Source of the DNA: Candidatus Anaerobutyricum avicola
GTDB lineage: Bacteria > Bacillota > Clostridia > Lachnospirales > Lachnospiraceae
NCBI GenBank assembly: GCA_019113845.1
Contig: DXGQ01000032.1
Location: forward strand, 1-64,000
Direction of reading: 5' to 3'
DNA length: 64,000 nt
Within the stretch, counting starts at the first letter, position 1; each line of letters begins with the position of its first letter. Under the pieces are notes generated by a model. The model saw only the letters and a list, made by a program, of their open reading frames with translations. It searched no databases and was not told the origin of the DNA. Shown piece after piece: positions 8,281 through 16,861 of the stretch. The translations under genes and the position numbers were made by a program.

Positions 8281-8872
8281 AAACGATCCTCCCCTCCTGT
8301 TCTTCACTGTCGTCGGATAAAAGCTTCTTAAGCCTCTTTCTCGCAAAATGCAGCCGGGATTTCACCGTTCCTTCCAGACATCCGGTGATTTTCGCGATCT
8401 CCTGTACGCTGAGCTCATTGTAATAATACAGCACGATCACCAGACGGTGTTTCTCCGAAAGTCTGGAAAGCGCTTCCGTAAGTTCCCCGGAAAATTCTCT
8501 GGCAACCGCCTGTTCCAGCGGCTCTTCCATCGTTTTCCCGGAAAATGTGCTCAAAAGATACCGTTCTCTTTCCAGATGCAGCTCCACCTGCTCTTCCGGC
8601 ATCTCCTTTTTCTGTTTTTTCATCATCCGCCAGCCCGTGCGGACAAGGCAGCGGAGCATCCACGACCGGAATGCGCTCTCGTCCTTAAGCTCCCTGATAT
8701 GAAAATAGCACTGCACGAATGTCTCCTGCACGATATCCTCGCTGTCCGCCAGATTGTGACAAAGCAGCCATGCCGTCCGCATGGCGGTCTGTTTATAACG
8801 CTCGTACATGGCGTCAAAGGCTTCCTCGCTGCCTTCCTTCCATTTCCTTACTAATTCGACGTCCGTCTCCAT
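8267..8872 (-). CDS. ECF-type RNA polymerase sigma factor
   Basis: This 201-residue protein has sigma region 2 (FDAMYERYKQTAMRTAWLL...DSEDIVQETFVQCYFHI) and region 4 (LSRLSEKHRLVIVLYYYNELSVQEIAKITGCLEGTVKSRLH), with no region 3, as in extracytoplasmic-function sigma factors. I chose the ATG at 8872 (METDVEL), eight bases after AGGAGG, over an upstream GTG. The gene overlaps the membrane anti-sigma gene. I could not find an obvious autoregulatory promoter. Confidence 0.9.
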   Translation of the reverse strand: METDVELVRKWKEGSEEAFDAMYERYKQTAMRTAWLLCHNLADSEDIVQETFVQCYFHIRELKDESAFRSWMLRCLVRTGWRMMKKQKKEMPEEQVELHLERERYLLSTFSGKTMEEPLEQAVAREFSGELTEALSRLSEKHRLVIVLYYYNELSVQEIAKITGCLEGTVKSRLHFARKRLKKLLSDDSEEQEGRIVYERG

Positions 8873-8960
8873 ACTTGCCACCTCCTTGTATCTTATTGAC
8901 GCGTCTATCTATAAGAGACCGCTGCTCTCCGTCTGGTTCAAAATTTTTTACAATACAAAA

Positions 8961-8995
8961 CAGCCGGCTGCTTTTTTTCAAAAGCCGGCCGGCTG
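8961..8995 (-). terminator. Terminator after the HPt gene
   Basis: CAGCCGGC / GCCGGCTG inverted repeat followed by TTTTG on the minus strand, 20-50 bases after the HPt stop codon and before the sigma gene. Confidence 0.65.
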
Positions 8996-9013
8996 CCTTG
9001 CTGTTTTTCTTCC

Positions 9014-9376
9014 TTATATACATTCCCGTATCACGGCGACGATTCTCTTATGTTCCCTGCACAGGGCGTCCACATCTTCTTCCAGTCCTGCAAGACTTTC
9101 CTGCCTTTTCTCCCTGGTTCCCTCCACCACAGGCACGTCAAGCTCGTACAGACGCTTCATGCCAAGGTTGGTGTACACACCTTTCAGCGTATGGGAATGA
9201 AAAAACACTGCCGCTGCATCCTTTTGCCGGAAGGCATCCATCAACTGATCGATCTGGTCGTCTTCCACGAAGAGCTCCAGAAGTTCCAGATACAATTCTT
9301 CCATGTTCATGCAGCGCGTCAGGGCGTCTTCCACATCACAGTCTTCTTTTTCCAGTATTCCGATTAGCTTGTTCAT
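9014..9376 (-). CDS. Free-standing HPt (histidine phosphotransfer) domain protein
   Basis: This is a 120-residue, mostly helical protein with the HPt motif FFHSHTLKGVYTNLGM; His62 in HTLKG is the expected phosphorylation site. Such proteins relay phosphate between hybrid kinases and response regulators. No hybrid kinase or receiver gene adjoins it, so its partners are elsewhere. A promoter-like TTGGTT-N17-TATACT lies in the 180 bases between it and hydF. The ribosome binding site (GGGCGGG) is weak. Confidence 0.8.
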   Translation of the reverse strand: MNKLIGILEKEDCDVEDALTRCMNMEELYLELLELFVEDDQIDQLMDAFRQKDAAAVFFHSHTLKGVYTNLGMKRLYELDVPVVEGTREKRQESLAGLEEDVDALCREHKRIVAVIRECI

Positions 9377-9557
9377 TCTGTTTTCCCGCCCGCTTTCTTT
9401 TTAGATTGCAGTCAAACTGCTTTTTTTCTCAAAGAGTATACCAAAAAATTTTGAACAAACCAAGTCTTTTTGACAAAAAATGACCTCCTTCCTTTCCCAA
9501 AAGCCATTTTTGTATCAGAAAATGCACCAAAAAAAGAACAAGCGTGATTGTGATCGA

Positions 9558-10835
9558 TCAATATGATGGATGTTCCAGTATCTTCGTCAAATGTGGGAAT
9601 ACTTCCACACTTCTTTTCAAGATACCGTGCATATAGGCGATGGCAATCCCATAATTGGTGATCGGCACACCCTGATCTTTCGCGCATTTCATCCGGTAGC
9701 GGACCTCTCTCTCGTTGAGCATGCAACCGCCGCAGTGGATGACCAGGGCATACGGCGACAGATCTTCCGGAAAACTCTGCCCGGAGCACGTCTCGATTTT
9801 GAGATCTTTTCCGGTATGTTTATGAAGCCACGCCGGAATCTTCACCGTTCCGATATCCTCGCACTGCCGGTGATGAGTGCACCCTTCCGCGATGAGGACC
9901 GTATCCCCGTCTTTTAACCGGTCGATGGCCGCCACGCCCTCCACGGCGGTATCCAGCAACCCCTTATATCTCGCCATCAAAATAGAGAAGGATGTGAGCA
10001 GAACATTCTCCGGCACATCGGCGGACACCCTGTCAAAAGCCTGGCTGTCGGTGATGACTAACGCCGGCTTGCCCGGCAGTTTGGCAAGCACCTCGGAAAG
10101 CTCCGTATCCTTCACGCAGATGGCTGCGCCCCCGGCCTCCAGAATATCCCGGATCACCTGCTGCTGTGGCAGGATCAGTCTTCCCTTCGGCGCGGAACTG
10201 TCGATGGGGATGACCAGCACCACCAGATCTGCGGGCCCGACCAGATCGCTGACCAACGGTCGCGACTCAGAGGCAGATCTCCCGAACTCAGCGATCTTTT
10301 CCTTTAATTCATAGATCCCCTCGCCGCGAAGGGCACTGACGTACACGATCCGGTCTGCGCTCTCTTTCCCATCCGTTTTCGGGACAACGGCCCGATTCGA
10401 TGTCTCTGTCTCCGGCCGACCGCCCGCAGAAACCGGTTCCACCAGGTCCGCCTTGTTGTAAACGATCAGGTATGGAATCTCTTTTTCCTCAAATATCCCG
10501 ATCAGTTCCCGGTCACATTCCGCCAGTCCTTCCGTGCCGTCCACCACCAGGACCGCCACGTCCGTGCGGTTTAAAATCTGCTTTGTCCGCTGCACCCGCT
10601 TCTCTCCCAGCGCCCCGGCGTCGTCAAAACCCGGCGTATCGATGATCATCACCGGGCCGATCGGCAGAAGTTCCATGGCCTTTCGTACCGGATCAGTGGT
10701 CGTCCCCTTCACATCGGAAACCACCGCCATCTCCTGTCCCGTCACCGCGTTGACCAGACTTGATTTTCCTGCGTTTCTTCTTCCAAAAAATCCGATGTGT
10801 ACCCGCTCACCGGACGGTGTATCATTTAATCCCAT
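9558..10835 (-). CDS. hydF: [FeFe]-hydrogenase H-cluster maturation GTPase HydF
   Basis: HydF is the scaffold on which the 2Fe subcluster of [FeFe]-hydrogenase is assembled before transfer to the apo-enzyme. The N-terminal GTPase domain shows GRRNAGKSS (P-loop), DTPGFDD and NKAD. The C-terminal cluster-binding part has CTHHRQCEDIGT and, further on, VIHCGGCML, matching the family CxH...HCxxC ligands. The length of about 425 residues is typical. I placed the start at 10835 (MGLNDTPSGERVHIGFFG); an in-frame ATG ten codons upstream is possible, and neither has a strong ribosome binding site. HydE, HydG and the hydrogenase are not in this window. Confidence 0.93.
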   Translation of the reverse strand: MGLNDTPSGERVHIGFFGRRNAGKSSLVNAVTGQEMAVVSDVKGTTTDPVRKAMELLPIGPVMIIDTPGFDDAGALGEKRVQRTKQILNRTDVAVLVVDGTEGLAECDRELIGIFEEKEIPYLIVYNKADLVEPVSAGGRPETETSNRAVVPKTDGKESADRIVYVSALRGEGIYELKEKIAEFGRSASESRPLVSDLVGPADLVVLVIPIDSSAPKGRLILPQQQVIRDILEAGGAAICVKDTELSEVLAKLPGKPALVITDSQAFDRVSADVPENVLLTSFSILMARYKGLLDTAVEGVAAIDRLKDGDTVLIAEGCTHHRQCEDIGTVKIPAWLHKHTGKDLKIETCSGQSFPEDLSPYALVIHCGGCMLNEREVRYRMKCAKDQGVPITNYGIAIAYMHGILKRSVEVFPHLTKILEHPSY

Positions 10836-10948
10836 TGTATTTGCCCCGCTTTCTCTTTCTTCCATATTGTTGTAATATATTACGGCTTTTCTTTACGGAA
10901 ATCAGTTTATCACAGCTTAGGACGAGTTACAAGGCGAACGACCGGCGC

Positions 10949-10977
10949 TTGACATCCTTTTGAAACTTCTCTATAAT
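10949..10977 (+). promoter_or_regulatory. Strong promoter of the MATE exporter gene
   Basis: TTGACA (10949-10954) and TATAAT (10972-10977) are both consensus, with a 17-base spacer. Transcription would start near 10984, about 120 bases before the gene and upstream of a leader terminator. Confidence 0.9.
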
Positions 10978-11024
10978 GTAACCGTAAAATTTGAGTGGAC
11001 TTTTCCGGATTCAGTCATCTTTTT

Positions 11025-11063
11025 GCCACACAGTTATCTCGTGATAGCTGCGTGGCTTTTTTT
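11025..11063 (+). terminator. Leader terminator (putative attenuator) ahead of the MATE gene
   Basis: GCCACACAGTTATC pairs with GATAGCTGCGTGGC over a 4-base loop (14 pairs, two of them G-U), followed directly by seven T residues. It lies between a consensus promoter and the MATE start codon, so default transcripts should end here. Flanking segments TTTTCCGGATT (11001-11011) and AATTCGGAAAA (11071-11081) are complementary and may form an alternative or enclosing structure. The ligand or antitermination mechanism is unknown. Confidence 0.8.
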
Positions 11064-11106
11064 GTTATCCAAATTCGGAAAATATTTACAGAAAGGAGCA
11101 AAAATT

Positions 11107-12438
11107 ATGCAAACTGAAAATAAAATGGCTGTCCTGCCCGTTGGAAAACTCATTTGGCAAATGTCAATACCGCCGCTGATCTCCATGTTTCTGCAATATT
11201 CCTATAACCTGATAGACAGCGCGTTTGTAGCGCGGCTGAGTGAGAATGCGCTAACGGCGGTTTCTCTGTCATTTCCAATTACAACTCTGATGAATGCAGC
11301 ATCTATCTGGATCGGCGTTGGTGTAAATGTGCTGATTGCCGGATATCTGGGAAAAAAAGAACAGGACGAAGCAAATACCGTCGTCACACACGGATTGCTG
11401 CTGGCCTTTGGAATCGGTGCATTGCTCAATCTCCTGTCGTTATTGATCATGAAGCCCTACTTTCGGGCATTCACCGGCAATGAAGAGATTTATCAGTTGA
11501 GTATCGCCTATATGAGCGTATGTTCGTTCATGCAGATTCCCAATATGGTGCACATCGCAATCCAGAAGATGATACAGGCCACCGGAAATATGATTGCTCC
11601 CATGTGGTTTCAGGTCGCAGGAGTGGTCGTCAACTTTGTATTCGACCCTATTTTGATTTTTGGTATTGGCATTTTCCCGGCTATGGGAATCCGCGGCGCT
11701 GCGGTGGCTACCGTGGCGGGATATGTATTATCTATGATCTTGGCATTTGCCTTGCTGCTTGGGAAAAATCAGAAAGTGCAGATCAAAATCAAAGGCTTTC
11801 ATCTGCAAAGCCGGACGATCGGCCGCATTTTTGCCTTCGGTCTGCCATCTTTTGTTATGAACGCCCTCAGTTCGTTCATGGTAACATTTGTCAATCTGTT
11901 TCTTGTCGCGTATTCCGATACGGCCATTGCCTTCTTCGGTGCGTATTTTAAGGTACAGCAGTTGATCGTTATGACGGTAAACGGCTTGATTCAGGGCTGT
12001 TTGCCTGTTATGCGGTTTAACTACGGCGCAGGAAATAAAGAAAGGCTGCGTTTGGCTTTCCGATACGGAACCACTCTGGTCACCGGGATGATGCTGATAG
12101 GAACACTGGCAGTCATCCTCTTTCCGGCGCAGATCCTTGGATTGTTTACAGCATCGGAAGCCATGCGTTCCTTTGGAATATCCGCTATGCGGATCATGGC
12201 AGCAAGCTATCTGTTTTGCGGTCTTTCTACCATGATCTCCACCTATTTTCAGGCTACGGAAAAAGTGTGGTCAAGCATGGCGATTCAATTATGCAGACAA
12301 CTGCTTTTCCTTATTCCGGCCTTATGGTGTCTGGACAAATGTTTACGGCTAAACGGAATCTGGCTTGCATTTCCTGTCGCGGAAACCGCAACTTTGCTCG
12401 TTGCTCTCGTCATGATGGTCTGGTATCATCGCAAATGA
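11107..12438 (+). CDS. MATE family multidrug/toxin efflux transporter
   Basis: This is a 443-residue membrane protein with about 12 hydrophobic segments in two homologous halves. MATE features include the N-terminal MSIPPLISMFLQYSYNLIDSAFVARL and the paired FVFDPILIFGIGIFPAMGIRGAA loop. MATE carriers export cationic drugs or metabolites in exchange for Na+ or H+. I chose the ATG at 11107, preceded by AAAGGAG; the reading frame continues upstream to 10960, but that part overlaps the promoter and leader terminator. The regulated leader suggests induction by a translation- or ligand-sensing signal. It is not in an operon. Confidence 0.92.
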   Translation: MQTENKMAVLPVGKLIWQMSIPPLISMFLQYSYNLIDSAFVARLSENALTAVSLSFPITTLMNAASIWIGVGVNVLIAGYLGKKEQDEANTVVTHGLLLAFGIGALLNLLSLLIMKPYFRAFTGNEEIYQLSIAYMSVCSFMQIPNMVHIAIQKMIQATGNMIAPMWFQVAGVVVNFVFDPILIFGIGIFPAMGIRGAAVATVAGYVLSMILAFALLLGKNQKVQIKIKGFHLQSRTIGRIFAFGLPSFVMNALSSFMVTFVNLFLVAYSDTAIAFFGAYFKVQQLIVMTVNGLIQGCLPVMRFNYGAGNKERLRLAFRYGTTLVTGMMLIGTLAVILFPAQILGLFTASEAMRSFGISAMRIMAASYLFCGLSTMISTYFQATEKVWSSMAIQLCRQLLFLIPALWCLDKCLRLNGIWLAFPVAETATLLVALVMMVWYHRK

Positions 12439-12498
12439 GCACCACCCGTCAAATGGTGATTTGGACTACTACACCTTAACCATTTAAATTCCACTATC

Positions 12499-12560
12499 AT
12501 TATCGAACGTTTTATATCGCACGATAATCTATTGATATTTTCGTCCGATTTGTATATAAT
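12499..12560 (+). promoter_or_regulatory. Promoter and possible operator of the toxin-antitoxin pair
   Basis: TTGATA (12532-12537) and TATAAT (12555-12560) are 17 bases apart, 42 bases before the antitoxin start. Just upstream, ATTATCG (12499-12505) and CGATAAT (12522-12528) form an inverted repeat that could bind the antitoxin for autoregulation. The operator role is inference. Confidence 0.7.
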
Positions 12561-12601
12561 AACAATATACAAAGCATACCCCAAACAAAGGAGGGATTCA
12601 T

Positions 12602-12823
12602 ATGATCGTTACTGCAACAGAATTTAAAACCAATCTCGGAAAATATCTGGACATGGCAGCATCCCAGGATATTTTTATTACCAAGAACGGAAAAAGCATT
12701 GCCCGCCTCACAAGCCCCGCTGTCAACAAGCTGGCGCTTTTGGACGATCTTGTGGGAATCGTTCCGGAAGATCGGGCAATGGACGAAAATACCATACGGG
12801 AGGAGCGGCTGTCCAGACAATGA
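12602..12823 (+). CDS. Phd/YefM-type antitoxin
   Basis: This 73-residue protein begins MIVTATEFKTNLGKYLDMAAS and continues IFITKNGKSIARLTSP, the standard Phd/YefM N-terminal fold that binds DNA and dimerises. The C-terminal part (EDRAMDENTIREERLSRQ) would wrap around the toxin. AAAGGAGGG precedes the ATG. Its stop codon overlaps the toxin start by four bases (ATGA), the usual coupling in type II toxin-antitoxin operons. Confidence 0.88.
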   Translation: MIVTATEFKTNLGKYLDMAASQDIFITKNGKSIARLTSPAVNKLALLDDLVGIVPEDRAMDENTIREERLSRQ

Positions 12824-13227
12824 GAATACTGATTGATACCAATGTCATTCTGGATATTATCCAGAAACGGGAACCATTCTTCGCGGATTCCTATCAGGCT
12901 CTTTGCAAGGCCATTAAAACAGATGTGGAATGTCTGATTTCCGCATCCGCCGTCACGGATATTTTCTATATGCTCCGCAAAGCGTTTCACTCCTCACAGA
13001 AGGCAAAGGAACGGATCGAACAGCTTTCCCAGATCGTTACCTTTGCGGACGTACAGGGTGTGGATATTCATACCGCACTCATGCGCTCTATGCCGGACTT
13101 TGAAGACGCGGTTGTAGATACCGTAGCAAAACGAAGTGGCGCAAGCTATATCCTCACCAGAAATATCAAGGATTTTGCCGGTTCCTGTGTTCCGGCGATC
13201 ACACCGACAGAATTTTTGAAAAAATAG
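12820..13227 (+). CDS. PIN-domain toxin (VapC-like ribonuclease)
   Basis: This 135-residue protein starts MRILIDTNVILDII, where Asp6 is the first acidic metal ligand of PIN nucleases. Further acidic positions lie in SMPDFEDAVV and near ILTRNIKDF at the C-terminus. PIN toxins cleave tRNA or rRNA when the antitoxin is degraded. The gene is translationally coupled to the Phd-type antitoxin. A perfect bidirectional terminator begins two bases after the stop codon. Confidence 0.88.
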   Translation: MRILIDTNVILDIIQKREPFFADSYQALCKAIKTDVECLISASAVTDIFYMLRKAFHSSQKAKERIEQLSQIVTFADVQGVDIHTALMRSMPDFEDAVVDTVAKRSGASYILTRNIKDFAGSCVPAITPTEFLKK

Positions 13228-13228
13228 C

Positions 13229-13287
13229 AAAAAACTGCATGTGGCAGACACAGATTGTTCATCTGTGTCTGCCACATGCAGTTTTTT
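13229..13287. terminator. Perfect 27-bp bidirectional terminator
   Basis: The two 27-base arms (13229-13255 and 13261-13287) are exact reverse complements around the 5-base loop TGTTC. They begin with A6 and end with T6, so the hairpin terminates both the toxin operon on the plus strand and the feoB/Fur-like operon on the minus strand. Confidence 0.95.
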
Positions 13288-13292
13288 ATCTT

Positions 13293-13742
13293 CTATCTGC
13301 TTATATAACCGCAGACACGCAGCCCTTCGCGCACCACTTCATGCCATTCTTCTTTGTTTAGCCGAACCATACTGCCATCATCCAGCTCCACCGTAATTTT
13401 CCCACGGGAAGCTCTTTCACAAGTCATTCCCTCACAGGAGACGCGGTACATATTCCGGCGGCTGAGCGCGCCGATATCCTCCAGAGTATTAATCATCCGG
13501 TAGACCGTAGCAGCGCCGATGCCTGCATCTTCTTTCAATGCCCGGTAGTAGATCTCCTTGCAGCAGGAACAATTCTCCTGCAGGATGATATCTAACAACA
13601 TCTTTCGCTGCCTGGTAATCCGGCAGCCCTTCTCGCGGAGACGCTTCAGGATGATCTCCTTTTGCATCTCCGTTCGCTCATAGCAATTTTCCGAATTCCA
13701 CTCTGCGGTTCGTTCTTGCAAAGACAGCTTTTTATCTTGCAT
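13293..13742 (-). CDS. Fur-like winged-helix protein with a divergent C-terminus
   Basis: Of 149 residues, positions 25-100 form a Fur-type DNA-binding domain (ILKRLREKGCRITRQRKMLLDII...GIGAATVYRMINTLEDIGAL). The usual C-terminal dimerisation domain with its His-rich metal sites is missing. In its place is a short segment, SRGKITVELDDGSMVRLNKEEW. The gene overlaps the end of feoB by 11 bases with AAAGG upstream, so it is made together with the iron transporter. It may be the local iron regulator or a partner protein, but without metal sites its sensing mode is unclear. A CSCC motif near residue 60 could bind metal. Confidence 0.75.
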   Translation of the reverse strand: MQDKKLSLQERTAEWNSENCYERTEMQKEIILKRLREKGCRITRQRKMLLDIILQENCSCCKEIYYRALKEDAGIGAATVYRMINTLEDIGALSRRNMYRVSCEGMTCERASRGKITVELDDGSMVRLNKEEWHEVVREGLRVCGYISR

Positions 13743-15924
13743 TTGCCATGCCTTTCATATGAATATTGAGCGTCTTGCTTTCCTTATACGGTCTTACCAG
13801 CAGATAAATGAAACCGATCACAAGCAGAATCGCCACGATCAGACCAATTCCGAATCCGCCGCCGGTTAAGAAGGTTCCGATCTGATAGATGCAGAGGGAA
13901 ACCACATAAGCAAGACCACACTGGTAACCGATGGCGATGAAGAACCATTTCCAGCTGTTCATCTCTCTCTTGATGGCGCCCATGGCCGCGAAACAAGGCG
14001 CGCACAGCAGGTTAAATACCAGGAAGGAGTAAGCAGCTACCGCCGACATGCTGGCAGCAAGCTGTCCCCAGAATTCCGCGCCGTCTTCCGCCACTTCCGC
14101 AAATCCGAAGAGGATACCGAAGGTGCCGACTACATTTTCTTTTGCAATCAGTCCGGTAACAGCTGCCACAGCCATCTTCCAGTCGCCCCAGCCAAGCGGC
14201 GCGAAAATCGGCGCGATCACATTACCGATAGCGGCTAAGATACTGCTGTCAAGCTGTTCTGCTTCCAGCATGGTAAACTGACCGTCCACCCAGCCGAAGC
14301 CCTGTAAGAACCACAAAACGATGGTGGAACAGAGAATAATCGTTCCCGCTTTTTTGATAAAGGAATATCCGCGTTCCCACATACTTCTTAAAATACTTCC
14401 CACAGTCGGCAGATGGTACGCCGGCAATTCCATAACGAACGGCGCCGGATCTCCTGCAAACAGTTTCGTCTTCTTTAAGATGATACCAGAGCAAATGATG
14501 GCCGCGATACCGACAAAGTACGCGCTCGGAGCCACCCACCATGCGCCGCCGAACAATGCGCCCGAAATCAGAGCGATGATCGGGAGTTTTGCGCTGCAAG
14601 GAATAAATGTGGTTGTCATGATCGTCATCTTACGGTCTCTGTCATTTTCAATGGTACGGGACGCCATGATACCAGGCACGCCGCAGCCGCTTCCGATGAG
14701 CATCGGAATGAAAGATTTTCCGGAAAGACCAAATTTACGGAAAATCCGGTCCATGATAAAAGCAACACGGGCCATGTAACCGCAGCCTTCCAGGAATGCT
14801 AAGAAAAGGAACAGTACCAGCATCTGCGGTACAAAACCAAGAACAGCACCCACACCGGCCACGATACCGTCCAGGATCAGGCTTTGCAGCCAGCCGGCAC
14901 AGCCGATAGCGGTAAGTCCTCCCTCAATGATTGCCGGGATACTCGGCACAAAAATGGATTCGATACCAAAAAGATGCCATCCATCCGCAAAAACACCGTC
15001 ATTGACCCAGTCCGTAGCCCAAGTTCCCACTGTTGTCACCGATACGTAATATACGATTACCATCACTACCGCAAAAATCGGCAGCGCCAGAAAACGATTT
15101 GTGACAATTTTGTCGATTTTGTCAGAAGTTGTCAGCTTCTCTCCTTTTGCCTTTGTGACACAGTCACTGATAATAGAAGAAATATATGTATACCTCTCAT
15201 TGGTAATGATACTCTCCGTATCATCGTCGAAAGTTTCTTCCAGTTTTTTAATTTGTGCGGAAACATCCGGCACGGTGGAAAGCTGCGCGCCGATCTTATC
15301 ATCTCTTTCCAGAAGCTTAATGGCAAAAAACCTCTTCTGTTCTTCCGGAACTTCGCTGCCAAGTAAAGAAGACACATCTTCGATGACGTTCTCCACTTCC
15401 GAGCTAAAGCTGTGTACCGGTTTTGCCGTCTGTTTTTTCTGCGCCAGAACGACAGCTTTTTCCGCCAGCTTTTTCACTCCGGTTCCCTTCAGGGCGGAAA
15501 TCTCCACTACCTCACAGCCCAGCTTTTCCGCCAGTTTGGAGATACGGATGGTGTCTCCGCTTTTTTCCAGGATATCTATCATATTCACTGCCATGATCAC
15601 CGGAATCCCCAGTTCCATAAGCTGTGTGGAGAGATAAAGATTACGCTCGATATTGGTACCATCAATGATGTTGATGATAGCGTCCGGCCGCTCTCCGATG
15701 AGATAATTCCGGGCGACCACTTCTTCCAGTGTGTATGGAGAAAGCGAGTAGATTCCCGGCAAATCCATGATCATGACATCTTTATGTCCTTTTAATTTTC
15801 CTTCTTTTTTCTCTACCGTCACGCCCGGCCAGTTTCCTACAAACTGGTTGGCGCCGGTCAGAGCATTAAACAGGGTCGTTTTTCCGCAGTTCGGATTCCC
15901 CGCCAAAGCAATTTTTACTGACAT
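13732..15924 (-). CDS. feoB: Ferrous iron transporter FeoB
   Basis: FeoB imports Fe(II) through a membrane channel coupled to an N-terminal GTPase. The 730-residue protein shows GNPNCGKTTLFN (P-loop), the switch region GNWPGVTVEKKEG, DLPGIYSLSPY (G3) and NMID (G4). A helical spacer follows, then the Gate/FeoB_C membrane region with GCGVPGIMASR and PCSAKLPIIALI. I chose the ATG at 15924 because AAGGAG precedes it; the frame runs 15 codons further upstream without support. It lies downstream of two feoA genes with a separate operator-containing promoter, and it overlaps the Fur-like gene. Confidence 0.96.
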   Translation of the reverse strand: MSVKIALAGNPNCGKTTLFNALTGANQFVGNWPGVTVEKKEGKLKGHKDVMIMDLPGIYSLSPYTLEEVVARNYLIGERPDAIINIIDGTNIERNLYLSTQLMELGIPVIMAVNMIDILEKSGDTIRISKLAEKLGCEVVEISALKGTGVKKLAEKAVVLAQKKQTAKPVHSFSSEVENVIEDVSSLLGSEVPEEQKRFFAIKLLERDDKIGAQLSTVPDVSAQIKKLEETFDDDTESIITNERYTYISSIISDCVTKAKGEKLTTSDKIDKIVTNRFLALPIFAVVMVIVYYVSVTTVGTWATDWVNDGVFADGWHLFGIESIFVPSIPAIIEGGLTAIGCAGWLQSLILDGIVAGVGAVLGFVPQMLVLFLFLAFLEGCGYMARVAFIMDRIFRKFGLSGKSFIPMLIGSGCGVPGIMASRTIENDRDRKMTIMTTTFIPCSAKLPIIALISGALFGGAWWVAPSAYFVGIAAIICSGIILKKTKLFAGDPAPFVMELPAYHLPTVGSILRSMWERGYSFIKKAGTIILCSTIVLWFLQGFGWVDGQFTMLEAEQLDSSILAAIGNVIAPIFAPLGWGDWKMAVAAVTGLIAKENVVGTFGILFGFAEVAEDGAEFWGQLAASMSAVAAYSFLVFNLLCAPCFAAMGAIKREMNSWKWFFIAIGYQCGLAYVVSLCIYQIGTFLTGGGFGIGLIVAILLVIGFIYLLVRPYKESKTLNIHMKGMANAR

Positions 15925-16060
15925 TTTTTTGCTCCTTTTCTCTGTGAAATATTGTTCTGATTCAATCATTGCTCTTGCTCAATCATTTCTGCAATGATTC
16001 TTCCTTCACTATGAGCTTTTTTGTTTGTTTTTTCTATTTATGTATTGTGATAACTATTTT

Positions 16061-16089
16061 TGATTAGTATTAACTAATCGCTGTGTCAA
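16061..16089 (-). promoter_or_regulatory. feoB promoter with iron-type operator
   Basis: On the minus strand TTGACA (16084-16089) is followed by the inverted repeat GATTAGT-N4-ACTAATC (16062-16079), with TAATCA at the -10 position. The same half-sites occur at the feoA promoter at 16862-16879. TTAGT-type palindromes resemble targets of DtxR-family metal repressors. Which regulator binds is inference. Confidence 0.7.
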
Positions 16090-16126
16090 AAAAATAATCT
16101 GCGAACAGGCGCAGCAAAACAGGATT

Positions 16127-16363
16127 TTACACAAGAATCATCTCAGCGTCTGCTTTTCGCAAAGATAATTCATAGCCCCGGACCGTCACCTCCATCGGAT
16201 CGCCGAGAGGAGCCACCTTACGCACATAAATATCCACGCCCTTGGTGATTCCCATATCCATGATCCGACGTCGCACCGGACCGTCTCCTGTCAACTTTTT
16301 TACCCGAACGGTCTGCCCGATCTTGACATCACGCAGCGTTCTGCTTCCTACATTCTTTTCCAT
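16127..16363 (-). CDS. feoA: FeoA family protein (first copy before feoB)
   Basis: This is a 78-residue SH3-like protein (TLRDVKIGQTVRVKKLTGDGPVRRRIMDMGITKGVDIYVRKVAPLGDPMEVTVRGYELSLRKADAE split over the domain), the normal FeoA pattern with the conserved Leu/Ile-rich RRRIMDMG turn. FeoA is a small cytosolic partner needed for FeoB transport. It lies 111 bases after a second, diverged feoA, both pointing towards feoB. Confidence 0.9.
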   Translation of the reverse strand: MEKNVGSRTLRDVKIGQTVRVKKLTGDGPVRRRIMDMGITKGVDIYVRKVAPLGDPMEVTVRGYELSLRKADAEMILV

Positions 16364-16474
16364 ACATCCAGTCTCCCATTTTCTGTATACTAGTTTTTCC
16401 GCCTTGCCAGGCTATGTTTTGCAACAGATCCGTCAACCGCGTCCTTTCGGCCGACTGCATATTTCACTCATCCG

Positions 16475-16687
16475 TCAGACCATAATCTTTCTGGCCATCT
16501 CCTTCCCAATAGCAATCCGGGAATCCTTAACATTGACGATGACATTTCCTCCCGCTTCCGAGAGAAGCGTAACGGTTCCTCCTGTCACAAATCCAAGATT
16601 CTCTAAAAATCGGCGGGTCTCTTCTTTCCCACCCACGCGCTTGATTTTAACCGGTTTGCCGACATCGGCCATAGTCAACGGCATCAT
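16475..16687 (-). CDS. feoA: FeoA family protein (second, diverged copy)
   Basis: This 70-residue FeoA-fold protein (MADVGKPVKIKRVGGKEETRRFLENLGFVTG, then VTLLSEAGGNVIVNVKDSRIAIGKEMA) is about the usual FeoA length. Many Clostridia carry two feoA genes beside feoB. This copy is the first gene after the operator-bearing promoter at 16862-16894, so it heads the operon. Its 5' leader contains a short GC-rich hairpin (16743-16764). Confidence 0.9.
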   Translation of the reverse strand: MMPLTMADVGKPVKIKRVGGKEETRRFLENLGFVTGGTVTLLSEAGGNVIVNVKDSRIAIGKEMARKIMV

Positions 16688-16861
16688 CCTATCCTCCTCT
16701 TCTTTTTTATACTACTTCCTGTGCCCAATTCTGCTCCCGGTCCTCCGCAAAAAAAATTGCGGAGCATTTTTTTACAGGAATACCATCCCTCATCATAACA
16801 AAAACTCCCGGGAGCGACGAAACATGCAGACACATAAATAGAAAATGATTTTCATTACATC

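Noticed and set aside
9412..9557. Possible short peptide gene after a GGAGG in the HPt-hydF gap
   Set aside because: Only about 15 codons from a TTG start, overlapping a likely promoter, with no supporting evidence.
10960..11106. Upstream extension of the MATE gene
   Set aside because: The extension overlaps a consensus promoter and an intrinsic terminator, whereas the ATG at 11107 has AAAGGAG.
16743..16764. Hairpin CTCCGCA / TGCGGAG with a T-run on the plus strand
   Set aside because: No plus-strand gene ends here and on the minus strand it lacks a T-run, so it is only noted as part of the feoA leader.
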